Positions 1-8,099 of a stretch of DNA of 14,775 nt are shown here, one piece after another. This stretch comes from Deltaproteobacteria bacterium (GTDB lineage: Bacteria > Myxococcota > Myxococcia > Myxococcales > 40CM-4-68-19), in NCBI GenBank assembly GCA_005879505.1, contig VBKQ01000013.1:1-14775 (forward strand), read 5' to 3'. The first letter of the stretch is position 1; each line of letters starts with the position of its first letter. The position numbers were made by a program, and so were the translations under genes. The notes under the pieces are model-generated. The model saw only the letters and a program-made list of their open reading frames with translations, was not told the origin of the DNA and did no database searches.

Positions 1-127
1 CGGGCTGCGCCTCGGGAACGTGATCGAGGCATACCCGCCGCGAAGTGCCGCCGAAGTCGACCTTGCCCATGATGATGTCGGCTTCGCGCTCGACTGCGAT
101 CAATTTCCCGGGAATGGCGAGGCACAT
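1..127 (-). CDS. hypC: HypC/HybG-family hydrogenase maturation chaperone, 3' part outside window
   Basis: The first 42 codons are visible; the gene runs off the left edge. The protein starts MCLAIPGKLI, the HypC signature. Cys2, exposed after Met removal, is the residue that binds the Fe(CN)2CO unit and contacts HypD and the hydrogenase large-subunit precursor in known HypC proteins. The visible part continues with a small beta-barrel-like stretch (GKVDFGGTSRRVCLDHV). The ATG lies 5 bp after the hypF stop, and a GGAG within the end of hypF is suitably spaced as its ribosome binding site, so the two are probably co-translated. Its role would be maturation of a [NiFe] large subunit, most simply the one encoded at 6327-8099. 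HypC and HybG cannot be told apart from this fragment. Confidence 0.93.
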   Translation of the reverse strand, partial: MCLAIPGKLIAVEREADIIMGKVDFGGTSRRVCLDHVPEAQP

Positions 128-132
128 ACCAG

Positions 133-2355
133 TCACTCCATGACGGCTGCGGCGGCAAGCTGGCCGAGCGCCAGGCCTCCGTCGTTGGGGGGAACGAGGC
201 GATGGCGCAAGACGCGGAAGCCGAGGCCGGAGAGGCGCTGCGAGGCCTCCTCGAGCAGGATGGCGTTCATGAACACGCCGCCGCTCAGCGCCACGCTGTC
301 CGGCGCCCCGCGGCGGCGCAGCCAGAGGCAGGTGCGCGCGATCAGCTCGACGACGCTGGAGTGGAACCGGCGGGCGATGCGCGCCGCCGCGAGCCCTTCG
401 CGCGCGTCGCGGGCCAGCGCACGGATCAAGGGCCGCGTATCGACGACGCCGTCGTCCAGCTCGACGGGGTAAGGCGGCTCGCCGTCCGCGCCGGTGGCGA
501 GCCATTCCAGCTCGATGGCACGTTGCCCTTCGTAGCTGACGCGCCCGCGCAGCCCCGCGATCGCCGCGGCCGCATCGAAGAGGCGGCCCATGCTCGACGT
601 GAGCGGACAGCTCACGCCTCGCTCCAGCATGCGCAGGAGGACGCCGTCGGCCTCGACGTCTTCGCCGGCGGCGCGCAGGTAGGAGACCGCCATCCGCCAG
701 GGCTCGCGGATCGCCTGCTCTCCTCCGGGCATCGGAACGGCAAGAAGGTGCGCGGCGCGCTCGACGCGGCGCAAGTCGCCCACCAGGAACTCCCCGCCCC
801 AGATGGTGCCGTCGAGGCCGTAGCCGGTGCCGTCGAAGCAGACGCCGATGGCGGGTCCGGTCAGGCCGTTCTCGGCGAGGCAGCTGGCGAAGTGCGCGTG
901 GTGGTGCTGCACGGCGATCCGGGGCAAGGCTTGCTCTTCGGCCCAGCGGGTCGAGGCGTAGTCGGGGTGCAGATCGTGGACCAGATGCCGCGGCTCGATG
1001 CGGCACAGCTCGCGGTACCGCGCGATCGACTGCTCCCATGCGCGCAGCGCGGCAGGATGATCCAGGTCGCCGAGGTGATGGCTGAGGAACGCGCGGCGCC
1101 CCTCGGCAAGGGCGAACACCGACTTGAGCTGGCCCCCGAGCGCAAGCGTCGGCTCGCGCAGCGGGACGGGCAAGGACGATGGCATCGGCGCGCTGCCGCG
1201 CGAGCGCCGGATCGGCAGCGGCCGTCCGCCGACGACGCGGACCACCGAGTCGTCGCATCGTGTATGGATGGGCCGATCGTGGGCGAGAAAGAAATCGGCG
1301 ATCCCCTGGAGCCGATCGAACGCGTCCGCCTCTTCGTGCGCGATGGGCTCGTCGCTGCGGTTGCCGCTCGTCATCACCAGCGGCGCCCGGGTCTCGCGCA
1401 GCAGCAGATGATGCAGCGGCGTGTAAGGCAGCATGATGCCGAGCAGCGGATCGCGCGGGGCCACTGACGGGGCGACGGGCGCTCCGGCGAGCCGCCGCAA
1501 GAGCACGACGGGCCGCGCCGGCGAGAGCAGCAGCTCGCGCTCGGCCCCCGATACGTGCGCGAGCGCTTCGGCGGCGGCGAGATCGGCCACCATCATCGCG
1601 AAGGGCTTTTCCTCGCGCGACTTGCGCGCCCGCAGCGCCACCACGGCGCGCTCGCTGCGGGCGTCGCACGCGAGGTGATATCCCCCGAGGCCCTTGATGG
1701 CGCCGATGCGGCCCTCGAGCAATGCGCGCGCGGCGTATGCGACCGGAGCGGGCGCGTCGACGGGCAATGCGCGGGCATCGAGCACGCGCAAGGAAGGCCC
1801 GCAGCGAGGGCAACAGGTAGGCTGGGCATGGAACCGGCGGTCGCGCGGGTCGTCGTATTCGCGGCGGCAATCGGCGCACATGGCGAACGCCGCCATGGTG
1901 GTGCGCTCCCGATCGTAGGGCGCACCGGTCACGATGGTGAGGCGCGGGCCGCAGTTTGTGCAGTTGAGGAAGGGATAGCGGTGACGGCGATCGCCGGGAT
2001 CGTCCAGCTCGCGCAGGCAGTCGGGGCAGGTGGCGACATCCGGCGAGATGAACGCGGTCCCGCCGGGGCGGGATTCGCTCGGGTCGATACGGAAGCCGGC
2101 CTCGCCGCGCGGCTGGCGCTCTTCGCAGGACAGCTCCTCGATCCGCGCCAGCGGCGGCGGCCGCCCCCGCAGCTCGCTGACGAATCGATCGAGCGCGTCC
2201 GCAGCGCCCTCTACCTCGATGATCACTCCGCCCGCGCGGTTTCGTACGAAGCCCGAGAGTCCCAGGCGCGAGGCGAGCGAGTGCACGTACGGGCGAAAGC
2301 CCACACCCTGCACCACACCAGTGACGGCGATGCTCCGGCGCGCCGCTGAAAGCAT
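133..2355 (-). CDS. hypF: Carbamoyltransferase HypF, [NiFe] hydrogenase maturation
   Basis: HypF uses carbamoyl phosphate and ATP to make the carbamoyl adenylate that HypE converts to the cyanide ligands of the hydrogenase iron. All domains are present in the usual order. An acylphosphatase domain covers about 8-93, with VQGVGFRPYV and GFVRN. Two zinc-finger-like units follow, with four CxxC pairs (Cys110/113, 132/135, 160/163, 182/185). A YrdC domain covers about 200-390 (KGLGGYHLACDA, LVMTSGNRSDEP). A Kae1-like domain runs to the end, with the metal motif HHHAH at 484-488 and the nucleotide motif ALSGGVFMN. At 740 residues the length is normal. I chose ATG at 2355 because AAGGA lies 6 bases before it. 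The TTG two codons upstream (2361) directly abuts that AAGGA and is too close to use it. hypC follows at once. No key residue appears lost. Confidence 0.97.
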   Translation of the reverse strand: MLSAARRSIAVTGVVQGVGFRPYVHSLASRLGLSGFVRNRAGGVIIEVEGAADALDRFVSELRGRPPPLARIEELSCEERQPRGEAGFRIDPSESRPGGTAFISPDVATCPDCLRELDDPGDRRHRYPFLNCTNCGPRLTIVTGAPYDRERTTMAAFAMCADCRREYDDPRDRRFHAQPTCCPRCGPSLRVLDARALPVDAPAPVAYAARALLEGRIGAIKGLGGYHLACDARSERAVVALRARKSREEKPFAMMVADLAAAEALAHVSGAERELLLSPARPVVLLRRLAGAPVAPSVAPRDPLLGIMLPYTPLHHLLLRETRAPLVMTSGNRSDEPIAHEEADAFDRLQGIADFFLAHDRPIHTRCDDSVVRVVGGRPLPIRRSRGSAPMPSSLPVPLREPTLALGGQLKSVFALAEGRRAFLSHHLGDLDHPAALRAWEQSIARYRELCRIEPRHLVHDLHPDYASTRWAEEQALPRIAVQHHHAHFASCLAENGLTGPAIGVCFDGTGYGLDGTIWGGEFLVGDLRRVERAAHLLAVPMPGGEQAIREPWRMAVSYLRAAGEDVEADGVLLRMLERGVSCPLTSSMGRLFDAAAAIAGLRGRVSYEGQRAIELEWLATGADGEPPYPVELDDGVVDTRPLIRALARDAREGLAAARIARRFHSSVVELIARTCLWLRRRGAPDSVALSGGVFMNAILLEEASQRLSGLGFRVLRHRLVPPNDGGLALGQLAAAAVME

Positions 2356-2431
2356 GCGCAATCCTTAGCGCCGGCGCGTCCCCCCGAGGAAACCGGGCAC
2401 CCCCGAAGCGTTCAGTTGCAAATCCTCGCGG

Positions 2432-2722
2432 CTAGTAGCCGCCGATCTGCGCCATTCCTTCCGGCTTGCTCACGGGCGGGAACAGTTGCGTGTCCTGCAG
2501 GACGCCGATTTCACGGCGTATCTTCCGGCCCGTGGTCGGCACGGCCAGCAGCGGCGAGATCAGCAGCACATCGAAGACCCCTCCGATCAAAGGCAGGAGT
2601 CCCAGCGCGGCGAGGAACGGCTTGCGCGCCGCCGCTCCGCTTGCGACGAGGGCGATGCCGGCGCCGATGCGCGCCCAGCGGCCGGCGGGAGACGTCAACC
2701 ACTTCGCGATTTCGTCCGTCAT
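2432..2722 (-). CDS. Small DUF2892 (YgaP-type transmembrane domain) membrane protein
   Basis: This 96-residue protein starts MTDEIAKWLTS. It has two closely spaced hydrophobic segments, about 18-31 and 35-58, the second containing LIGGVFDVLLISPLLAV. The C-terminus is polar and basic (TTGRKIRREIG). This matches the two-helix DUF2892 domain, also found at the C-terminus of the YgaP rhodanese, but no rhodanese domain is present. It lies between the SRPBCC gene and hypF on the same strand, with gaps of 69 and 76 bp, so an operon is possible. The start is uncertain. The ATG at 2722 lacks a good Shine-Dalgarno sequence, and an in-frame GTG at 2764 would add 14 residues. I prefer the ATG because the extension looks unlike the family N-terminus. 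The function is unknown. Confidence 0.75.
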   Translation of the reverse strand: MTDEIAKWLTSPAGRWARIGAGIALVASGAAARKPFLAALGLLPLIGGVFDVLLISPLLAVPTTGRKIRREIGVLQDTQLFPPVSKPEGMAQIGGY

Positions 2723-2791
2723 GGCGCAATGGTACGCAGCCCGCCTGCCGAAGGCACCCGGCACGGCGCTAGCCCGCCAGGCTGGCTGGAT

Positions 2792-3928
2792 TCAAGACAG
2801 GGTCACCTGGCTTTCGTGGCCGGTTGCCTTCCCCTGCTCGAGGAGAGACTTGAGTCGCAACAGGTCGTCGTCGAGCTGCTTCTTGGGATCGCCGCCGAGC
2901 AGCGCCGCCACCGCGTGGCCCAATGCGCCAAGCGGCGGATTGTAGGTGAGGCTCACGTCGACGCGCGTGCCGTTCCTCTCGGGCACGAACCGCACCGTCC
3001 CCGAGCTCTCCACTGAAGCATTCTCCACCGTCTTCCAGGCGATCAGCCGCCCCGGATCCGCGCGCGTGACTTCAGCGTCCCACTCCACCTCGATGCCCGA
3101 AGGTCCCGAGACCCGCCAATGCCAGCGGCCATCGCCGGTCACCCGCACCTCCCGCACGTGTTCCATGAAGCGCGGGAAGTTCTCCGCCGCCATGAAGAAC
3201 CGGTAGACCTCCTCCGGCGGCCCCACGATGTGGATGCTCTTGCGTACGGCGATGCCGCGTCGCCCCGCGCCCACGCCGAGGAGGCGCCGGACAGGCAAGT
3301 TGGTGACGCTGCGCCCGAGCAGGACCGCGCCGAGACCCGCGATCCCCAGTCCGGTGAGATCGCGCCGCTCCGTGCCCCAGCCGATCAACCCCGCGCCGGC
3401 AGCACCGACCAGGAGCCGGGTGGCGGGCGCCCAGTTCTCCTGAAGCAACTCCGGCCTCGGCGCGTGCCGGCCGGCGCCTCCTTGCAGCGCCGGGACGCTT
3501 TCAGAGCGTTGGTGGACCTCGAGCTGGTCGTCCACCGCAAGCGCGCCCGGCACCCGCTCGACTTCCCGCACGACCTGGTGATGCTCGGACGCCAGCACGT
3601 GCCCACGGAGCTCGACGCGGCTGTCGCAAGCGAACACCTCGATCGCCCCGGGGTGCGAGCAGACCCGCCCGAGCCGGGAGCGGACGCGCTCGATCAAGAC
3701 CTCATCCTCCACTGGGCCGCGCCAGGCGAACAGCGCGTGCCAGAGCCCTCGCGACCGGTTCTTCAGATCGCGCGACGACTTGCCGGCGAAATCAGCCGCC
3801 TCGTGCGCCAGCCGCTGGGACCTCTGCACCACCTCCGCCCGCCGCCGGGCGCCTCCCCGCCGTTCGAGCAAACGCGCCGCTCCCACACCGAGAACGAATC
3901 CGGTCATTCCCGTGGTCAGAGTTTTCAT
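2792..3928 (-). CDS. BON domain, membrane segment and SRPBCC domain protein
   Basis: This 378-residue protein has three recognisable parts. After a short hydrophobic N-terminus (about 5-20) and a basic, charged stretch comes a BON domain at about 74-140, starting DEVLIERVRSRLG. BON domains are associated with binding membranes or lipids. A glycine-rich hydrophobic hairpin at about 168-206 resembles the DUF2892 fold of the neighbouring gene. A C-terminal SRPBCC (polyketide-cyclase/START-like) domain at about 228-365 has the typical VYRFFMAAENFPRFMEHV opening and a long final helix. This order is that of COG5637-type uncharacterised membrane proteins. A role in envelope stress or lipid binding is only an inference. 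The ATG at 3928 is well supported: GGAGG lies 5 bases upstream. serA ends 94 bp upstream on the same strand, and the DUF2892 gene follows. Confidence 0.85.
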   Translation of the reverse strand: MKTLTTGMTGFVLGVGAARLLERRGGARRRAEVVQRSQRLAHEAADFAGKSSRDLKNRSRGLWHALFAWRGPVEDEVLIERVRSRLGRVCSHPGAIEVFACDSRVELRGHVLASEHHQVVREVERVPGALAVDDQLEVHQRSESVPALQGGAGRHAPRPELLQENWAPATRLLVGAAGAGLIGWGTERRDLTGLGIAGLGAVLLGRSVTNLPVRRLLGVGAGRRGIAVRKSIHIVGPPEEVYRFFMAAENFPRFMEHVREVRVTGDGRWHWRVSGPSGIEVEWDAEVTRADPGRLIAWKTVENASVESSGTVRFVPERNGTRVDVSLTYNPPLGALGHAVAALLGGDPKKQLDDDLLRLKSLLEQGKATGHESQVTLS

Positions 3929-4022
3929 GGGGTCCTCCGCGATGGAACGGGAATGTGGACATCTGTGCGCCGTTGCGGCGGTTCGCCCGCAGAGCGCACT
4001 GCCGACCCGCCGCGCGCACGCC

Positions 4023-5246
4023 TCAATAGAGTATGCGGGTCTTGATGCTCGTCGGCAGCGCTGCGATCCCTTTCTTCACGTCGCTCGATACATCCTGGTC
4101 GAGATCCATCACCAGATAGCCGATGTTCGGATCGGTGGCGAGGACCTGCGCCTGGATGTTCGCCCCCTTCTCGCTCACGATGCGGTTGATGTCGCGCAGG
4201 ACGCCGGGCACGTTGCGGTGCGCGTTGAGGATGCGGTGTGCGCCCCTCGCCTGGGGCACCTCGACCTGGGGAAAGTTGACCGCGCCGGTGGTCGCGCCCG
4301 CGTTGACGAACTTGATCAGGCTGGTGGCGACCTCGCGGCCGATGGCTTCCTGTGCCTCGATGGTGGAGCCCGCCACATGAGGTGTGAGGAGAACGTTGGG
4401 CAGACCGCGCAGCGGCGTCGCGAAACCGTCGCTGTTCGACTCCGGCTCGTCGGGATAGACGTCTACCGACGCACCCGACAGATGCCCGCTGCGCAGCGCT
4501 TCGGCGAGCGCCGGCAGGTCGACCACGCTTCCGCGGCTGGCATTGAGCAGGTAGCTCCCTGCCCGCATCAAGGCCAGCTCGGACGCGCCGATCATCTTCT
4601 CCGTTTGCGGGGTGGCGGGCACGTGCAGCGTGACGAAATCGGCCGCCGCCAACAACTCCGCCAGTGAAGCGCAGGCGCGGTTGTTGCCCATCGGCAGCTT
4701 GCTGGTGTGGTCGTAGAAGATCACGCGCATTCCCAGGGCCTCCGCGAGCACGCCCACCTGCGAGCCGATGTGGCCGTAGCCGATCACGCCGAGCGTCTTG
4801 CCGCGGACCTCGAAGGAGCCCGCGGCGGCCTTGCGCCAGCGGCCCTCGTGCACCTCGCGCGAGCGGTCCCCGAGCTGTCGCGCCAGCGCGATCACCTCGC
4901 AGATGATCAATTCGGCCACGCTGCGGGTGTTCGAGAACGGCGCGTTGAAGACGGGCACGCCGCGCCCGTTGGCCGCCGCCAGGTCCACCTGGTTGGTTCC
5001 GATGCAGAAGCACCCTACTGAAAGCAGCCGCCGCGCCTCCGCCAGCGCCCGCGCGGTCACCTGCGTCTTGCTCCGGATGCCGAGCACGTGCACGTCGCGC
5101 AGCTTCTGCGCGAGCTCGTCTTCCTTCAGCGAGCGGGGCACCGCCTCGAGGGCGAAACCCTCGCTGCGGATCAGGTCGTGGGCGCTCTGGTGCACGTTCT
5201 CCAGCAGCAGGAATTTGATCTGGTCTTTGGGGAAGGACGTGGCCAT
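4023..5246 (-). CDS. serA: D-3-phosphoglycerate dehydrogenase, E. coli SerA type
   Basis: This enzyme oxidises 3-phosphoglycerate to 3-phosphohydroxypyruvate with NAD, the first step of serine synthesis in the cytoplasm. Its 407 residues match the compact E. coli form. The substrate-domain segment CFCIGTNQVDL is present, as is the Rossmann motif GVIGYGHIGSQ (about 153-163). Arg238, Glu267 and His290 (NASRG, DEPES, TPHVAGST) correspond to the E. coli catalytic residues. The C-terminal ACT domain keeps HRNVPG (His343, Asn345) and Asn363, the serine-binding positions, so serine feedback inhibition is likely. I chose ATG 5246 because MATSFPKDQIKFLL aligns with the E. coli N-terminus and GGAG lies 9 bases upstream. 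An ATG at 5264 would add six residues. The gene is divergent from the hydrogenase cluster across a 91-bp gap and is probably unrelated to it in function. Confidence 0.96.
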   Translation of the reverse strand: MATSFPKDQIKFLLLENVHQSAHDLIRSEGFALEAVPRSLKEDELAQKLRDVHVLGIRSKTQVTARALAEARRLLSVGCFCIGTNQVDLAAANGRGVPVFNAPFSNTRSVAELIICEVIALARQLGDRSREVHEGRWRKAAAGSFEVRGKTLGVIGYGHIGSQVGVLAEALGMRVIFYDHTSKLPMGNNRACASLAELLAAADFVTLHVPATPQTEKMIGASELALMRAGSYLLNASRGSVVDLPALAEALRSGHLSGASVDVYPDEPESNSDGFATPLRGLPNVLLTPHVAGSTIEAQEAIGREVATSLIKFVNAGATTGAVNFPQVEVPQARGAHRILNAHRNVPGVLRDINRIVSEKGANIQAQVLATDPNIGYLVMDLDQDVSSDVKKGIAALPTSIKTRILY

Positions 5247-5320
5247 GGTCGCGCGCTCCATCATGCTATCCGATTCTCAACGCCGGGCAGGAGGCGCAGG
5301 CGCCCTCTTCCCGCATTGCA

Positions 5321-5326
5321 TATGAT
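5321..5326 (+). promoter_or_regulatory. Possible -10 element before the hydrogenase cluster
   Basis: TATGAT matches the sigma-70 -10 hexamer at five of six positions. It lies 11 bases before the small-subunit ATG, in the 91-bp region shared with divergent serA. I see no -35 match at the expected distance, and transcription starting here would leave almost no leader. This is a weak candidate only. Confidence 0.2.
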
Positions 5327-5337
5327 CGTCGGACTGC

Positions 5338-6330
5338 ATGATCGATGCGGTTCACGTGGTCTGGATTACCGCCGGCCTCGGCTGTGACGGCGACACGATC
5401 GCCATGACCGCGGCGAGCCTGCCCAGCATCGAAGAGCTCGTCGCCGGGGCGCTGCCCGGCGTGCCGAGGGTGATCCTGCACAACCCGGTGCTGGCGTATG
5501 AAAACGGCGATGCGTTCATGCAGTCGATGCGCGACGCCGCGGCGGGAAAGCTCGACCCATTCATCCTCGTCATCGAAGGATCGATCCCGAACGAGAAGAA
5601 CAAGGCCGAAGGTTTTTGGGCCGCCCTCGGCGTCGATGCTGCGACCGGCCAGCCCATCCTGACCTGCGAATGGATCGATCGGCTCGCCCCCCGCGCTCAC
5701 GCCGTGATCGCCGCGGGCACCTGCGCGACGTACGGCGGCGTGCACGCGATGCTGGGAAATCCCACCGGCTGCATGGGGCTGCCCGATTACCTCGGATGGT
5801 CATTCCGATCCGCTGGCGGCGTGCCGATCGTATGCGTCCCCGGCTGTCCGGTGCAGCCGGACAACTTCACCGAGACGCTTTCCTACCTGCTGCAGCAGAT
5901 GGGCGGCAGCGCGCCGATGATTCCTCTGGATGAGGCGCTGCGGCCGCGCTGGCTGTTCACGCAGACGGTGCATGAAGGCTGTGACCGCGGCGGCTACTAC
6001 GAGCAGGCCGACTTCGCCGACCAGTACGAGACGCAGAAGTGCATCGTGAAGCTCGGCTGCTGGGGCCCGGTGGTGCAGTGCAACGTTGGCAAGCGAGGTT
6101 GGATGGCGGGCATCGGCGGATGTCCGAACGTCGGCGGCGTGTGCATCGGCTGCACCATGCCGGGCTTTCCCGACAAGTTCATGTCCTTCATGGACGAGCC
6201 GCCAGGAGCGAAGATGTCGACCGCCGCCGTCCTGACGTACGGCAGGACGGTGCGGGCGCTGAGGCAGTTCACCGTGGACTCGATGAACCGTGAGCCAGCC
6301 TGGCGGCGGCCCGCCCGGGACGATCGATGA
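5338..6330 (+). CDS. hhyS: [NiFe] hydrogenase small subunit, group 1h (actinobacterial type)
   Basis: This is the electron-transfer subunit, carrying three iron-sulfur clusters from the [NiFe] site to the surface. It has 330 residues and no Tat signal: the mature fold begins at once (HVVWITAGLGCDGDT). The proximal-cluster ligands by position are Cys16, Asp19 in place of the usual second Cys, Cys129 (GTCATYGG) and Cys170 (VPGCP). The distal ligands are His212 and Cys215 (HEGC), Cys235 and Cys241. The medial ligands are Cys248, Cys262, Cys269 and Cys272 (CIGC). Cys262 stands where Pro gives a [3Fe-4S] cluster in standard group 1 enzymes, so three [4Fe-4S] clusters are predicted. The CDGD motif, VHEGC...GYYEQ and CPNVGG match the group 1h enzymes (Ralstonia AH, mycobacterial and Streptomyces Hhy). 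The ATG has only a weak ribosome site. The stop overlaps the large-subunit start. Confidence 0.95.
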   Translation: MIDAVHVVWITAGLGCDGDTIAMTAASLPSIEELVAGALPGVPRVILHNPVLAYENGDAFMQSMRDAAAGKLDPFILVIEGSIPNEKNKAEGFWAALGVDAATGQPILTCEWIDRLAPRAHAVIAAGTCATYGGVHAMLGNPTGCMGLPDYLGWSFRSAGGVPIVCVPGCPVQPDNFTETLSYLLQQMGGSAPMIPLDEALRPRWLFTQTVHEGCDRGGYYEQADFADQYETQKCIVKLGCWGPVVQCNVGKRGWMAGIGGCPNVGGVCIGCTMPGFPDKFMSFMDEPPGAKMSTAAVLTYGRTVRALRQFTVDSMNREPAWRRPARDDR

Positions 6331-8099
6331 GCGGAAAGAACCTCGTAGAAATGACCTGGGATCCGGTGACGCGCGTCATCGGCAGCCTCGGCATTCATAC
6401 CCGGATCGACTTCGACAACCGGGAGGTCGCCGAATGCCGGGCGACCTCGTCGATCTTCCGCGGCTACAGTGTCTTCATGAGAGGAAAGGATCCCCGCGAC
6501 GCGCACTTCGTCACCAGCCGGATCTGCGGAATCTGCGGCGACAACCACGCGACCTGCAGCGTATACGCCCAGAACATGGCGTTCGGCGTGAAGCCGCCCG
6601 CCCTCGCGGAGTGGATCATCAACTGCGCCGAGGCGGCCGAGTACATGTTCGACCACAACCTCTTCCAGGACAATCTGGTCGGGGTGGATTTCTGCGAGCG
6701 GATGGTGCGCGAAACCAATCCCTCCGTGCTCGCCAAAGCGGAGAGCACCCTGGCGCCGCATGCGGACGTGCACGGCCACCGGACCATCGCGGGCATCATG
6801 CGCGCGCTCAATCCCTTCGAGGGTGCCCTCTACAACGAAGCCCTGCGCATGAGCAGGGTAGCGCGCGAGATGTTCTGCCTGATGGAAGGCCGGCACGTCC
6901 ATCCTTCCACGCTCTATCCGGGCGGCGTGGGCACCGTCCCCTCGGTGCAGCTGTTCAACGAGTATTTCGTCCGGCTCACGCGCTACATCGATTTCGTCAA
7001 GCGGATGGTGCCGCTGCACGACGACCTCTTCGACTTCTTCCTGCAAGCGCTCCCCGGGTACGAGCGCGTGGGACAACGGCGGATCCTGCTCGGCTGCTGG
7101 GGAGCGTTCCAGAATCCCGAGGCATGCGACTTCCGCTACCAGACCATGCCGCAGTGGGGACGGGAGATGTTCGTCACTCCCGGCATCGTGATCGACGGCG
7201 AGCTGGTCACCACCGATCTGGTCGAGATCAACCTCGGCATCCGCATCCTCCTCGGCTCTTCCTTCTACGACGACTGGGAGGGCCAGGAGACGTTCGTCAA
7301 AGCGGACCCGCTGGGCAATCCGATCGATCAGCGCCATCCCTGGAACCAGACCACGCTGCCCAGGCCGCAGAAGCGGGATCTGCAAGCCAGGTACACCTGG
7401 GTCATGTCGCCGCGCTGGCTCGACCGCCGCAGCGGCGCGCACCTCGCGCTCGACAGCGGCGGGGGCCCGCTGGCGCGCCTCTGGGTGACGGCCCTCGCCG
7501 GCAAGGTCGATTTCCCGGGCGTGAAGGCGACGGGGAGCAGCGTGAAGATCCGGCTGCCCAGGACCGCGCAGCTCGCGGAGACGGAGCTGGAATGGAAGAT
7601 CCCGCGCTGGTCGAACACGCTCGAGCGCGACCGCGCCCGCAGCTACTTCCAGGCCTACGCGGCGGCAGCGGCACTGCATTTCATCGATCGAGGGCGCAAG
7701 CTCGTCCACGGCGGCGACACGCGGACGTGGAATGATTTCAAGGTTCCCGATGAAGCGATCGGTTGTGGCTTCCACGAGGCGGTGCGCGGGCTGCTCTCGC
7801 ATCACATGGTGATCCGCAACGGCCGGATCGCCAATTATCACCCTTATCCGCCGACGCCCTGGAACGCGAGCCCGCGCGACAGCTTCGGCACCCCCGGTCC
7901 GTACGAGGACGCCATCCAGGGCAGCCCGCTGTTCGAGGAGAACGGACCCGAGTCGTTCAAGGGTATCGACATCATGCGCACCGTGCGGAGCTTCGACCCT
8001 TGCCTGCCCTGCGGCGTGCACATGATGCTCGGCGGAGGCAAGGTGCTCGAGCTGCGTCATTCGCCGGCATTCGGCGCGCAGGTCGGCGGCCCGCCATGA
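6327..8099 (+). CDS. hhyL: [NiFe] hydrogenase large (catalytic) subunit, group 1h
   Basis: This subunit binds the NiFe(CN)2CO centre and oxidises H2. Its 590 residues contain the L1 motif RICGICGDNH (Cys67, Cys70, His74) and the C-terminal L2 motif DPCLPCGVH (Cys559, Cys562, His565), giving all four nickel-binding Cys. About 25 residues follow His565 (MMLGGGKVLELRHS...). They form the tail normally removed by a maturation endopeptidase after metal insertion; no such protease gene is in this window. The opening EMTWDPVTRVIGSLGIHT is the typical large-subunit start. The ATG lies inside the small-subunit stop (ATGA) and the stop overlaps the next ATG in the same way, so translation is probably coupled through the cluster. 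The symbol follows actinobacterial Hhy usage. Family confidence is high; the physiological role (scavenging trace H2) is inferred from the group. Confidence 0.96.
   Translation: MSGKNLVEMTWDPVTRVIGSLGIHTRIDFDNREVAECRATSSIFRGYSVFMRGKDPRDAHFVTSRICGICGDNHATCSVYAQNMAFGVKPPALAEWIINCAEAAEYMFDHNLFQDNLVGVDFCERMVRETNPSVLAKAESTLAPHADVHGHRTIAGIMRALNPFEGALYNEALRMSRVAREMFCLMEGRHVHPSTLYPGGVGTVPSVQLFNEYFVRLTRYIDFVKRMVPLHDDLFDFFLQALPGYERVGQRRILLGCWGAFQNPEACDFRYQTMPQWGREMFVTPGIVIDGELVTTDLVEINLGIRILLGSSFYDDWEGQETFVKADPLGNPIDQRHPWNQTTLPRPQKRDLQARYTWVMSPRWLDRRSGAHLALDSGGGPLARLWVTALAGKVDFPGVKATGSSVKIRLPRTAQLAETELEWKIPRWSNTLERDRARSYFQAYAAAAALHFIDRGRKLVHGGDTRTWNDFKVPDEAIGCGFHEAVRGLLSHHMVIRNGRIANYHPYPPTPWNASPRDSFGTPGPYEDAIQGSPLFEENGPESFKGIDIMRTVRSFDPCLPCGVHMMLGGGKVLELRHSPAFGAQVGGPP

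Noticed and set aside
202..1467. A 421-codon open frame antisense to hypF.
   Set aside because: It mirrors hypF codon periodicity, has no domain and no ribosome site, while hypF is complete on the other strand.
3968..3980. Small CGCCG-ttg-CGGCG hairpin between serA and the SRPBCC gene.
   Set aside because: Only a 5-bp stem with no T tract; stems of this size are common by chance in GC-rich sequence.
3925..5013. A 362-codon open frame on the same strand as serA in another frame.
   Set aside because: It is Arg/Gly/Ala-rich, without a domain, and overlaps the intact serA and the following intergenic region.
5997..8060. A 687-codon open frame antisense to the hydrogenase subunits.
   Set aside because: The sense strand carries an unmistakable hydrogenase with all metal motifs. 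The antisense product is a low-complexity, His/Arg/Ala-rich mirror typical of GC-rich codon use, with no recognisable domain.
7763..8095. In-frame N-terminal extension of the PAS kinase into the large-subunit gene.
   Set aside because: The extension lies wholly within the hydrogenase coding region, is Arg-rich and has no domain. The ATG at 8096 overlaps the hydrogenase stop in the same way as the other junctions.
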